Shown here in pieces: positions 1 to 7,928 of a stretch of 46,411 bases of DNA (positions are counted from its first letter, which is position 1; each line of letters opens with the position of its first letter). Under the pieces are notes generated by a model. It did no database searches. It saw only the letters and a list, made by a program, of their open reading frames with translations, and had not been told where the DNA came from. Source of the DNA: Frateuria sp. Soil773 (GTDB taxonomy: Bacteria > Pseudomonadota > Gammaproteobacteria > Xanthomonadales > Rhodanobacteraceae); assembly GCF_001428405.1 (NCBI RefSeq), contig NZ_LMSL01000002.1, forward strand, positions 480,988 to 527,398. The letters are read 5' to 3'. The position numbers were made by a program, and so were the translations under genes.

Positions 1-274
1 ACATCCGTTCCTGGGTGGCGAAAGCGGCACACCTGCCTTACCGGAGCTACCCATCAGTCGCTCAGAGATGTTCGATGAGCAATTTCATCTCGTATCGAGC
101 GAAGGTGGCGAACCGTTACCCAATCAGCCCTACCGCATCACTGCCTCCGACGGGCAAGTCTGGGAAGGCATTTCCGATGCAGACGGCCTGACGGAACGGG
201 TCTACACGCGGCAATCCGTCGATCTCAGTGTCGAAGTCCTGCCCCACGACCACGACGGGGAAACCATCACATGA
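1..274 (+). CDS. C-terminal end of a type VI secretion VgrG-like tip protein (partial)
   Basis: The reading frame is open from the first base, so this is the 3' end of a longer gene; an internal ATG at 68 need not be its start. The visible 90 residues contain FDEQFHLVSSEGGEPLPNQP followed by a YRIT...G...G.SDADG.TERV pattern. This small beta-rich tail is common at the C terminus of xanthomonad and burkholderial VgrG (or PAAR-adjacent) spike proteins, where it is thought to help load an effector. The stop overlaps the start of the next gene by 4 bp (ATGA), so the two are translationally coupled, as expected for a spike gene followed by its cargo. The family call rests on the tail only; the diagnostic gp27/gp5-like part lies outside the window. 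Confidence 0.6.
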   Translation, partial: HPFLGGESGTPALPELPISRSEMFDEQFHLVSSEGGEPLPNQPYRITASDGQVWEGISDADGLTERVYTRQSVDLSVEVLPHDHDGETIT

Positions 275-1266
275 CCGACAAGAACAAAGGTAAGCCAAAG
301 GCTACGGCCCAGGGCGCAACCTCGACCAACAAGACGAAGAAATCGCTCGTCAAAGTGGTGGTGGTCGAAGATGTCGGAAAGTGGGTTTCGCCGTCTGCAA
401 AGCAGGAATTCTATATCGATGAAAGCGCGACCTTCCCGACCATAAATTTCGAGATAGACACGCAGGAGCCGCCGCCATACGCATGGAAGTGGTCGATCTC
501 ATGGGACGCCAAGGTCGGCACCAGGGAAGGCGGGAGCCGGGGAAAAAAACTAAAGACGTTCACCGAAAGCGGCACCTTCGATTCAAATGACAAGAAATGG
601 ACCGCCGATGTAAATAAAAAGGTGGTCGGCGGAAAACTAACCGTCGAGGTGACTGCTGGCGCCAGCAAATTCAAACGATTCGTCATCATCAAAGGTAAGA
701 ATCCGTCAGAGCAGTCGGTCAAGGATCTACTTGCCACCATCAGCGACGTCAAAGGCTTTGAAAAAATAATTACACAGGAAAGCCACTTCAAGAATTTCAT
801 CAATTCCGACGGCGAACCCATCGTTGCCTTCGATGGTGGCTACGGCCTTACGCAGATGACCACACCCGCTCCTACCTATATGCAAGTCTGGAATTGGAAG
901 GAGAACGTGAAGGGTGGATGCTCGTTATACCAGCAAAAGCAAAAAGCGGCCAAAGCGCACCTTGGCCAAAGCAAACGGACCTATACGGACGAACAACTGA
1001 AACTTGAAACATGGTCACGCTGGAATGGTGGAAGCTATCACGTATGGGACGACAAAACAAAACAATGGGTGAGGAACGACAACATCCTATGTGACACCGA
1101 AACGGGAAACATAGGCTGGGATATGACGAAAGAAGACAATAAAGATAAGACAGAGGCCGATCTGCATAAACGCGACAAAGGCGAGTACAAAAAACCACCC
1201 GCCAAGAAAGATCGTAAATGGACATATACAGGAATATGCTATGCAGATCACCTCAATCAAGAATAG
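271..1266 (+). CDS. Probable T6SS cell-wall-degrading effector (lytic transglycosylase-like)
   Basis: 331 residues. Residues 1-30 are Lys/Thr-rich and unstructured; residues 30-145 look beta-rich; residues 150-260 carry a lysozyme/transglycosylase-like pattern: a Glu in ITQESHFKNF (E170), then GGYGLTQMT (190-197) and TTPAPTYMQVWNWKENV. In SLT-type transglycosylases a catalytic Glu precedes a Ser, and a G-[YL]-x-Q segment follows, which is what is seen here. No signal peptide is present, as expected for cargo delivered by a T6SS spike. The start overlaps the VgrG-like gene and the end overlaps the next gene by 26 bp. Base composition is clearly lower in GC than the housekeeping genes downstream, suggesting acquisition. 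Family membership is an inference from motif order; an amidase or unrelated hydrolase cannot be excluded. Confidence 0.6.
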   Translation: MTDKNKGKPKATAQGATSTNKTKKSLVKVVVVEDVGKWVSPSAKQEFYIDESATFPTINFEIDTQEPPPYAWKWSISWDAKVGTREGGSRGKKLKTFTESGTFDSNDKKWTADVNKKVVGGKLTVEVTAGASKFKRFVIIKGKNPSEQSVKDLLATISDVKGFEKIITQESHFKNFINSDGEPIVAFDGGYGLTQMTTPAPTYMQVWNWKENVKGGCSLYQQKQKAAKAHLGQSKRTYTDEQLKLETWSRWNGGSYHVWDDKTKQWVRNDNILCDTETGNIGWDMTKEDNKDKTEADLHKRDKGEYKKPPAKKDRKWTYTGICYADHLNQE

Positions 1267-1840
1267 CCTTGCTCTGACCTTCTTCGTTGCTGCAGGATTA
1301 GCTTCATTCACAGCTTCGGCCCAAAATATCGATTTATCGCTTTCCAAAAATACTTCGCTAGAGCTAAAGCAGAAAGCCAGTAGCTTTACGACCGTTCTCC
1401 ATGGGAGAACAGAGACCACACCTGCAAAATTGAACCGAACCTTGTCGGATGTCTTGAGCCAATCCGATCAAATCATTGTGCTATCGAAAAAATCCATCCC
1501 CTTCGATTCGGCAGAGGCTATTACTGCGATAGCACGCATCCCGTCATCAAAGAAACCCGATGGCTTTTGCGGGGCCGGGCATGAGGATTACCTGCTTTTT
1601 ATCAAGGTTCAGAAACATCAGCTCCGGCTGGTCGACAAAGCACTTATCCAAAGCTGCCTGCACAATGTGTCTCTGGAGTCCGACAACGGCAGCGATGATC
1701 CCAAGGATGCCGTGGCGAGCGGAACGTTCCCGATCATCGCCCAATTCAAGGCAATGTCCCCTCCGGATTATGAAGTCAAAGAGTTGCAAGCCAAGATAGA
1801 AGAACACAAGATTACTATCGAGCAGCAGCAAGCACATTGA
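1241..1840 (+). CDS. Secreted hypothetical protein, probable periplasmic immunity protein
   Basis: 199 residues with a clear Sec signal peptide (N-terminal Lys, hydrophobic ALTFFVAAGLASF, likely cleavage after ASA at residue 27). The mature part is mixed and ends in a short charged, coiled-coil-like helix (about residues 175-199, rich in K, E and Q). A Cys pair (in DGFCGAGHE and QSCLHN) could form a disulfide. The ATG at 1241 lies inside the end of the effector gene and is preceded by AGGA at good spacing, so the two are coupled. A periplasmic protein encoded immediately after a T6SS cell-wall effector is the usual layout of an immunity gene; that role is inferred from position and export alone. 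I do not recognise the family. Confidence 0.6.
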   Translation: MQITSIKNSLALTFFVAAGLASFTASAQNIDLSLSKNTSLELKQKASSFTTVLHGRTETTPAKLNRTLSDVLSQSDQIIVLSKKSIPFDSAEAITAIARIPSSKKPDGFCGAGHEDYLLFIKVQKHQLRLVDKALIQSCLHNVSLESDNGSDDPKDAVASGTFPIIAQFKAMSPPDYEVKELQAKIEEHKITIEQQQAH

Positions 1841-2210
1841 AGAAGATACTTCCACCTAGCTTTTCTAATTAAATAAAAGCGGCGTGGCGGTCCGCAGCAG
1901 ACTCATCTTTCAACAAATCCGGACTAATCAAATTCCTGTCTGTCAGAAAGCCTAGTACGCCTACGCAATGTAGTAAGTAGGCATAGGGAGTTTCTATGTC
2001 CGACTTACGACAAGATATCGAGCGATCACAGCAGGCTCTATCCTGGTGCTCGGTTTTTCTTCGCCCTCAAGAGTACTTATGCAATGGCTCAATAGAGCTG
2101 AAATCAGCTCTATCGCATCAATGGCTGACGCCGCTCGATACCTTCTGGCCGGCTTTGCGGCCTCAGTATGTTCGCGGAAATGCGAAGCACCCGTGGATCA
2201 CAGCCACACT
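1841..2210. other. Gap between the T6SS unit and the phosphatase gene
   Basis: About 370 bases separate the immunity gene from the 3' end of the minus-strand phosphatase. GC content rises from left to right across it. It holds one weak small ORF (1996-2214, listed separately). No T-tracted hairpin, tRNA or insertion sequence is visible. Confidence 0.4.
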
Positions 2211-2214
2211 CTAG
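1996..2214 (+). CDS. Small ORF of unknown significance (72 aa)
   Basis: The ATG is preceded by AGGGAG at suitable spacing, which is the main reason to list it. The product begins MSDLRQDIERSQQALSW, is not recognisable, has no signal peptide and has no clear domain. Its last four bases overlap the stop of the minus-strand phosphatase gene. A frame starting at 2046 also reads smoothly for about 35 codons (LNRAEISSIASMADAARYLL), so this could be a frameshifted remnant of a longer gene. It could equally be a chance ORF. Confidence 0.25.
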   Translation: MSDLRQDIERSQQALSWCSVFLRPQEYLCNGSIELKSALSHQWLTPLDTFWPALRPQYVRGNAKHPWITATL

Positions 2215-3962
2215 CGACCGACTTTCTCTGCGTTGCGCAACCACGCCTCGTAAGTCGGCCTGTCCACCGGAATACCGTCGCCATTGCAGCTCCCCAGCTT
2301 GCACAACGCCTCGCGGATGCGCGGGGCGTGCTGGACGATGACGTGGAAGATCGCGTTTTCTTCCAGTTCGCCGTGGAAGGCGGCGGCGCCGGGGCCGTTG
2401 GTGAAGATGGCGACGTCTTCGCCGCCATGGGTCTCGCCGCCCAGCGGCACGGTCGCTTCCTGCATGTAATCCGGATCGGTGGTGTCGACCTGGGTGAGGT
2501 CCGGGCGGCCCTTGCTGATCGCGGTGTAGCGCTTGGGCTCGTGCGGGAAGCGTTTGGACCCTTCCGGCTGCTTGTCGCTGGCACCGGTGTAACCCGGGCC
2601 GTTGGCGAAGCCTAGCGTGGTGTACGGCAGTCCGGTGGCGTCCGGTGCGAGGCCGAGCGTGCTTTCCTCGTCGTAGCTGTCGGTGTGGCCCTGTACCTTG
2701 CCGAGGATGGGGTTGCCGCGGCGCGGGTAGCCGGCGAAGGTCATGGTGTGGCTGTGGTCGGCGGTGACCACGATCAGGGTGTCGGCCGGATCGGTGTGGT
2801 CGAGCGCCGCCTGCACCGCATCGGCCAGGCCGATGGTCTCGTCCAGCGCGCGGTAGGCGTTGCCGCCATGCAGCGCGTGGTCGATGCGGCCGCCCTCGAC
2901 CATCAGGAAGAAACCGTTCGGGTTGCGCCTGAGTACCTCGATCGCGCTGGCGGTCATTTCGGCCAGGCTGGGCTCGCCTGCCTTGTCGGCGGCGCGTTCG
3001 TGCTCGTAGTTCATGTGCGAAGGCTGGAACAGGCCGAGCAGGCGCGGCGTGCGTGCCAGGTCGAGCGCCTTCAATTGCGCCTCGTTCCAAACGTATTTTC
3101 CATCCGGGTGTCTGGACGTCCATTCGTCGATCAGGTTGCGACCGTCCAGGCGTTGACCGGCCTTGTTGGCATACTCCGGGTCGGGCACGCCCTTCGGCAG
3201 GAATTCGGTGCGCCCGCCCCCCATCGCCACGGTGAGCCCATCGGGCAGCGGGAAATCGACCAGTTGCGCGGCGAAATCCTTGCAGCCCTGCGCGCGCGCC
3301 TGCGGCGTCATCGCCGCGTCGACCTCCCAGTTGCGCTCGGGCAGATGGCCGTAGGTGGCCGCGGGCGTGGCGTGGGTGATCCGCGCGGTGGTGACCGCGC
3401 CGGTGCCCATGCCGGCGGCGGCGGCCAGTTCCAGCATGGTGACCAGTTCCTGCCCGCGGGTGGCCGCGCAATCCTGCCGCCGCGGCACCTGCGACACGCC
3501 GATGTAGCCCGCCCGCGTCTTCACGCCGGTCATGATGGCGGTCATGGTGCCGGCCGAATCCGGGGTCTGCTGGTCGGTCTCGTAGGTGCGGCTCAGGGCG
3601 CTGAAGGGAAACCGCTCGAAGCTGAGCCGGTAGCTTTCGCCGTCCACGCCCTTGCGCTGGCCGGCCAGCACGTGCGCTGCTGCAATGGTGGGAATGCTCA
3701 TGCCGTCGCCGAGGAACACGATCACGTTCCTGGCGGGCTGGCCGTTCGCGTTGGCCACCGCCGAGGCGGTTGCCGCCTGCGCCGCGCCGTTGCGGAACCA
3801 CCATTGCGGCGTCTCCTGCTGCGGCCGCCGGATGGCGGGCACCTCGATCGCCGCGGCGGCCGTCGGACTCGCTGGCGCCACCGGCTGGGCCGCGCAGGCG
3901 GCCAGCAGCGAAACCGCCAGGGCCAGCAGGCCGTTGCGTGCCTGGGAAGGAAGATCGCTCAT
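2211..3962 (-). CDS. Alkaline phosphatase, lipoprotein-type
   Basis: 583 residues from the chosen ATG. The N terminus has a lipoprotein signal with lipobox LLAAC (Cys23), so the enzyme is probably anchored in the periplasm. Alkaline phosphatase signatures are in order: VIVFLGDGMS (metal-binding Asp), TPDSAGTMTAIMTG with the phosphorylated Ser at about 136, VEGGRIDHALHGGNA, VVTADHSHTM and GGETHGGEDVAIF (metal ligands). It hydrolyses phosphate monoesters to release phosphate. The start at 3962 gives the lipoprotein signal directly and has GGAA upstream; an in-frame ATG at 4010 would add 16 residues before the signal and is less likely. It stands alone, with no pho genes beside it and no Pho box that I can recognise. 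Confidence 0.9.
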   Translation of the reverse strand: MSDLPSQARNGLLALAVSLLAACAAQPVAPASPTAAAAIEVPAIRRPQQETPQWWFRNGAAQAATASAVANANGQPARNVIVFLGDGMSIPTIAAAHVLAGQRKGVDGESYRLSFERFPFSALSRTYETDQQTPDSAGTMTAIMTGVKTRAGYIGVSQVPRRQDCAATRGQELVTMLELAAAAGMGTGAVTTARITHATPAATYGHLPERNWEVDAAMTPQARAQGCKDFAAQLVDFPLPDGLTVAMGGGRTEFLPKGVPDPEYANKAGQRLDGRNLIDEWTSRHPDGKYVWNEAQLKALDLARTPRLLGLFQPSHMNYEHERAADKAGEPSLAEMTASAIEVLRRNPNGFFLMVEGGRIDHALHGGNAYRALDETIGLADAVQAALDHTDPADTLIVVTADHSHTMTFAGYPRRGNPILGKVQGHTDSYDEESTLGLAPDATGLPYTTLGFANGPGYTGASDKQPEGSKRFPHEPKRYTAISKGRPDLTQVDTTDPDYMQEATVPLGGETHGGEDVAIFTNGPGAAAFHGELEENAIFHVIVQHAPRIREALCKLGSCNGDGIPVDRPTYEAWLRNAEKVGR

Positions 3963-4166
3963 CGATACATTTCCGGAACTTGGGCGACAAGCGCCAAGGG
4001 CATCGATCATAGACGATGGTTTCGCATGGGACGGTTACAGCGGAACCTGCCTTCCCTCGTGCTGCCTCAAAGGTGCGTCTCCTGGAATGTGCGGCGCGGA
4101 TGCCGCTTTCCTCGTCACTTAGGGCCTATTCAAAGTCTCCCTGCCGGACTGCTCCCCGCTCGTCGC

Positions 4167-4192
4167 CCCTGCGGCTTTCAACGGCCGCAGGG
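4167..4192. repeat. 9-bp inverted repeat (hairpin)
   Basis: CCCTGCGGC at 4167-4175 pairs perfectly with GCCGCAGGG at 4184-4192 across an 8-base loop. There is no T-run on either strand, so it is not a classical intrinsic terminator. It lies 40 bases from a dispersed repeat element. Confidence 0.5.
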
Positions 4193-4232
4193 CCGGTCAA
4201 TCAGAAGCCGCTTTTCAACAGTTGGAGGACTG

Positions 4233-4297
4233 GTCATCCAGCGACTTTCTTCCCTCAAAGCCTGGAGGCACTGGATCCCAGCTTTCGCTGGGATGAC
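4233..4297. repeat. Dispersed palindromic element, copy 1 (MITE/REP-like)
   Basis: Begins GTCATCCAGCGAC and ends CAGCTTTCGCTGGGATGAC, so its ends are related as inverted repeats. The inner CTCAAAGCCTGGAGGCACTG segment is close to the reverse complement of the inner part of copy 6 (39141-39290). It is intergenic. Confidence 0.6.
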
Positions 4298-4411
4298 GTT
4301 CGCGCGGATAGGGCGGCGCATGCCGTTCCTATGGAACGGCGCGGTCCGCGAGCTGGGTCGGGCCGGGTGCACCGATCATGTTGGGGATATCTGGAGATCG
4401 TGAACAGGCTC

Positions 4412-5476
4412 TCAGAGCTTGAGGTAGCAGCGCTTGCGATCCATCGCGGCGACGATCAGCCACCACAGCGCGACGAAGGCCAGCGCCCAGGCCAGCGAGG
4501 CGATCCACGGGCCGGCCAGCGGCGTGATCCAGCTCGCGAAGAGGTGCCGGTAGAGGAAATCCTGCCAGCCCAGTGCGGGCAGCAGCACCTGCATCAGCTC
4601 CGAGCCACTGTAGGCGGCAATTGCATTCAGGCCGAAGCGGCGCCCCCAGGCGGGCAGGCCGCGGCGGTCGATCCCCAGGTGGGCAAGCCACAGCGCCACG
4701 CACGCCCAGCCCGCCGTCCACAGTACGAAGGACGGCGTCCACAGGTTCTTGTTGAACGGCAGCCAGTGCGACCAGGCCAGCCCCAGCAGCAGGGCGACCG
4801 CGCCGGCGACCGCCAGCCGCAGCGTCCTGCCCTGCCGCAGCCAGCGTCCGGCCATCAACCCGAGCAGGGTCGTCGCCAGCGACGGCAGCGTGCCGAGCAG
4901 GCCTTCCGGATCGTGGCCGCGGCCGGTCGCCGGATCGATCAGGTAGACGAAGCGCCCGAACAGCGCGCTGTCGCTGCGGCTGACGATATTGGCGAAAGGC
5001 TCCAGCGTGCCGCCGGCCAGCAGCAGCCCCGCATAGCCGAGCAGCAATACGACGATCGCCGCCCACTGCACCCGCGGGCGCGTGTACAGCGAGAACGCGG
5101 CGACGCCGGCAAAGCACAGCCCGATCCGCTGCAGCACGCCCGGGAAGCGCAGGTGCGCCCCCGGCAGCAGCCACCACGCCAGCAGGTTGATCGCCAGGCC
5201 CAGGCCGAGGATACGCAAGGCGCGCAGCAGCGCCGCCCGCATCAGCACGGACCGCTGCGCGCCCTGCTCCAGGCGAGGCTCGACCGCCAGCGCCGTCGAC
5301 ACGCCGACGATGAACAGGAAGAACGGGAAGATCAGGTCGGTCGGCGTGCAGCCGTGCCATTCGGCGTGCTCGAGCGGCGCGTAGACGTGGCCCCAGTCGC
5401 CCGGGTCGTTGACCAGCAGCATCGCCGCCACGGTGCAGCCGCGCAGCGCATCGACCGAGGCGAGCCGCTGGTTCAA
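4412..5476 (-). CDS. nagX: NagX-type transmembrane protein (HGSNAT/DUF5009-like)
   Basis: 354 residues from a TTG codon that overlaps the stop of the upstream hexosaminidase gene (CCTTGA). The start is chosen because the family begins with a short arm before RL.S.DALRG, seen here as LNQRLASVDALRG; the first in-frame ATG would cut off the DALRG motif. About ten hydrophobic helices follow, with family segments PTDLIFPFFLFIVGVS and FPGVLQRIGLC. Relatives include the human heparan-alpha-glucosaminide acetyltransferase; the bacterial members sit in GlcNAc/chitin loci and are thought to act on or transport amino sugars across the inner membrane. The overlap with the GH20 gene supports co-translation and a shared pathway. 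The exact reaction is not established from sequence. Confidence 0.85.
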   Translation of the reverse strand: MNQRLASVDALRGCTVAAMLLVNDPGDWGHVYAPLEHAEWHGCTPTDLIFPFFLFIVGVSTALAVEPRLEQGAQRSVLMRAALLRALRILGLGLAINLLAWWLLPGAHLRFPGVLQRIGLCFAGVAAFSLYTRPRVQWAAIVVLLLGYAGLLLAGGTLEPFANIVSRSDSALFGRFVYLIDPATGRGHDPEGLLGTLPSLATTLLGLMAGRWLRQGRTLRLAVAGAVALLLGLAWSHWLPFNKNLWTPSFVLWTAGWACVALWLAHLGIDRRGLPAWGRRFGLNAIAAYSGSELMQVLLPALGWQDFLYRHLFASWITPLAGPWIASLAWALAFVALWWLIVAAMDRKRCYLKL

Positions 5477-7794
5477 GGCGCCGGCACCAGGCTTACCCGG
5501 CCCAGCCCGTACAGCGGCCCGTCGATCGGCGCGGTGTAGACCAGGCACAGCGCATGCTCGCCCTGCTGCGCGGGCAGCGCCGCCGAAAGCTCGACCTTGC
5601 GCGCGCTGCGGGCCGGGTCGGGCAGCGGCAGGCTGGCCAGCACCGGGCCGTTGCACTGGTCCAGGTGCACCACCAGCTCGCCGAACGGCGTGGCATGCGG
5701 ACGCGATACCACCAGCCTCTGCTCGTGCGCCAGCGCATAGTTGCGTTCGATGCGCACCGCCTCGACCCGGATCGACTTCAGCCCGTCCAGCGACGTGGCG
5801 GGAAACAACTGGCAGCCGTCGAACACGTTGATGCTGTAGACCGGCGCCACCGACGCCGCATCCGGCAGCGGCTGCACGCGCAGGCGGAAATCGCTGCCCG
5901 GGCAGTTCGGCAGCGTGTTGCCGGCGAGGGTGAGCAGGCTGGCCCGATCCAGCATGCGCTGGCGCGGCGCGGCCAGCATGCTGCCGTCGCCGGCGAAGCT
6001 GGCGGCGCGCACGGTGGCTGGGAGCGTCACGTTGAACGGCGTGCCGTAGCGCGGCGAAGCCGGCGTGGGCGCGCTGCCGTCCAGGGTGTAATGGATGGCG
6101 CCGAAATCGGCCTGGTTGGAGAGCGTGACCGTGGCCCTGCCGGTGGCCAGCGCGAGGTTGCGATCCAGCGCGATGTCCACGGCGAAGGCGCTGTCGGCGT
6201 ACGGGACGTGCTGCGCGCGATAGCGCGCGAGCTGCGCCGGCAGGCGGGCGAGGAAGCCCGGCCAGTCGCTGCCGGCGGACGAGGACCATGCCACGTCGCT
6301 GAGCGCGTCCAGCCGCGGGAAGACGGCGTGCTCCACGTGCGCGAACGTGGGCATGTGCTCGGTCCATACGTTGGCCTGCACGCCCAGCACATGCCTGGCC
6401 TGGGCCGCGCCGAGCACGCCGGGCACGGCCTGGAAGCCGTGCACGCTGCGCAGCGATTCCACGCCGAGGCGGCCGGCGTACTCGTCGGCCAGCTCGCCCT
6501 GCACGTGGTCGAAGTACAGGCTCGGCGAGGGCGACATCACCACATCGTGGCCCATCATCGCCGCCTTGATCGCGCCGTCGGTGCCGCGCCAGGACATCAC
6601 CGTGGCGTCGGCCGGCACGTTGTCGCCCTCGAGGATCTCGTCCCAGCCCACCAGCTTGCGACCGTGCGCGTCGAGATAGCGGCCGATGCGGCCGATGAAC
6701 CAGCCTTGCAGCGCATCCTCGCTCTTGATGCCCAGCTCGCGCATCTTCGCCTGCACTGCGGGCGAGGCCTGCCACTGGTCCTTCACCGCCTCGTCGCCGC
6801 CCACGTGGATGTAGGTGGACGGGAACAGCGCCATGACTTCGTCGAGCACGTTCTCGATGAACCCGAAGGTGGCGTCGTCGACGTTGTACAGGTACGGATT
6901 GACGCCCCAGTCGATCGACACGGCCGGTCGCCGGCCGGTGACCCCGAGCTGCGGGTAGGCGGCCACGGCGGCCTGGGCGTGCCCGGGCATGTCGATCTCG
7001 GGCACGATGGTGATGTGGCGCGCGGCCGCGTAGGCCACTACGCGGCGGATGTCGTCCTGGCTGTAGAAGCCGCCGTAGCGCTTCGGGATGCCGTCGTGTC
7101 CGGCGCCCGGCGGCGTGCGCCACGCGCCGGTGCGGGTGAGTTCGGGGTAGCGCTTGATCTCGATGCGCCAGCCCTGGTCGTCGGTGAGGTGCCAGTGCAG
7201 CGTGTTGAACTTGTGCTGGGCCATCTGGTCGAGCAGCGTCTCCACTTCGGACACGCTCTGGAAGTGGCGCGTGGAATCGAGCATCAGGCCGCGCCAGGCG
7301 AAACGGGGCCAGTCGCGGATGGACAGCGCGGGCACCTCCACCGCACCCCGCTTCGCGTCGGGCGTGAGCAACTGGTAGAGCGTCACCGCGCCGTTGAGCA
7401 GGCCGGCGGCGTCGCGCGCCTGGATGCGGATGCCCTGCGGCGTGACGCCGAGCGCATAGCCTTCGGCCTCGGCCACCGGGGCCTGCGGGTCGCGCTGCAG
7501 CACGATGGCGGGCGCGGCATCGTCGGCTGCGCCGATGCGCAGGCGCAGGCCGCGCGTGCGCGCGAGCAGGTCGATCAGGTAGTTCGCGGTCTGCCTCGTC
7601 GAGGCGTCGCGGTCGGCGAGCACCACGGGCGTGCTCTCGTCCACGGTGAAGCCGCCGTGCTGCAGCGCGAGCTGTGCCGGCAGCGGAATCAGGGAAGGCG
7701 GCGCGGCATCGCTGGCGCGCGCGGCATGCAACGGCAGCAGGACCAGCGCGAGCAGCAGGCAGAGGCCATGGGACGGTATGGAACGGCGATTCAT
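5473..7794 (-). CDS. Beta-N-acetylhexosaminidase, GH20
   Basis: 773 residues. A signal peptide (residues 1-28, ending HAARAS) predicts export. A GH20b-like N-terminal domain (about 35-160) precedes the catalytic barrel, which has WRGLMLDSTRHF, LHWHLTDDQGWR, EIDMPGHA and the active-site pair in HVGGDEAVKDQW (Asp334-Glu335). The C-terminal third contains a chitobiase-type segment (IHYTLDGSAPT) and a beta-rich tail. It releases terminal GlcNAc from chito-oligosaccharides in the periplasm. The ATG at 7794 has AGGAGA five bases upstream. It lies 134 bp after the TonB-dependent receptor gene and overlaps nagX, forming a leftward nag unit. The reading frame stays open far upstream because of high GC; that extension is not coding. 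Confidence 0.93.
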   Translation of the reverse strand: MNRRSIPSHGLCLLLALVLLPLHAARASDAAPPSLIPLPAQLALQHGGFTVDESTPVVLADRDASTRQTANYLIDLLARTRGLRLRIGAADDAAPAIVLQRDPQAPVAEAEGYALGVTPQGIRIQARDAAGLLNGAVTLYQLLTPDAKRGAVEVPALSIRDWPRFAWRGLMLDSTRHFQSVSEVETLLDQMAQHKFNTLHWHLTDDQGWRIEIKRYPELTRTGAWRTPPGAGHDGIPKRYGGFYSQDDIRRVVAYAAARHITIVPEIDMPGHAQAAVAAYPQLGVTGRRPAVSIDWGVNPYLYNVDDATFGFIENVLDEVMALFPSTYIHVGGDEAVKDQWQASPAVQAKMRELGIKSEDALQGWFIGRIGRYLDAHGRKLVGWDEILEGDNVPADATVMSWRGTDGAIKAAMMGHDVVMSPSPSLYFDHVQGELADEYAGRLGVESLRSVHGFQAVPGVLGAAQARHVLGVQANVWTEHMPTFAHVEHAVFPRLDALSDVAWSSSAGSDWPGFLARLPAQLARYRAQHVPYADSAFAVDIALDRNLALATGRATVTLSNQADFGAIHYTLDGSAPTPASPRYGTPFNVTLPATVRAASFAGDGSMLAAPRQRMLDRASLLTLAGNTLPNCPGSDFRLRVQPLPDAASVAPVYSINVFDGCQLFPATSLDGLKSIRVEAVRIERNYALAHEQRLVVSRPHATPFGELVVHLDQCNGPVLASLPLPDPARSARKVELSAALPAQQGEHALCLVYTAPIDGPLYGLGRVSLVPAP

Positions 7795-7852
7795 CGGCGT
7801 CTCCTGTGCCGGCGACCCACTATGCCATCGTCGCAGCGGCCCGGACAAAAGT

Positions 7853-7881
7853 GCGGGCCCGCGAAACATCACCGGGCCCGC
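7853..7881 (-). terminator. Strong hairpin between receptor and hexosaminidase genes
   Basis: GCGGGCCCG (7853-7861) and CGGGCCCGC (7873-7881) form a perfect 9-bp stem with an 11-base loop. On the minus strand it is followed by ACTTTTG. It could act as a partial terminator or an mRNA-stabilising element that lowers expression of the enzyme genes relative to the receptor. Confidence 0.55.
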
Positions 7882-7928
7882 TCGGGGAGAGTACGCAGGC
7901 CGTCCGTGGCCTGCGTGCGTCGCAACGG

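Larger units (their letters stand above)
3963..4411. other. Intergenic region with hairpin and dispersed repeat
   Basis: About 450 bases between the nagX stop and the phosphatase start, both on the minus strand. It carries the phosphatase promoter region, a 9-bp GC hairpin (4167-4192) and one copy of the dispersed MITE/REP-like element (4233-4297). No gene is evident. Confidence 0.5.

Noticed and set aside
2046-2615. Plus-strand ORF of 189 codons overlapping the phosphatase gene
   Set aside because: Most of it is antisense to the conserved phosphatase C terminus; no ribosome site at its start.
2110-3990. Long minus-strand frame over the alkaline phosphatase
   Set aside because: Low-complexity Arg/Gly/Ala sequence in another frame; the phosphatase frame carries all family motifs.
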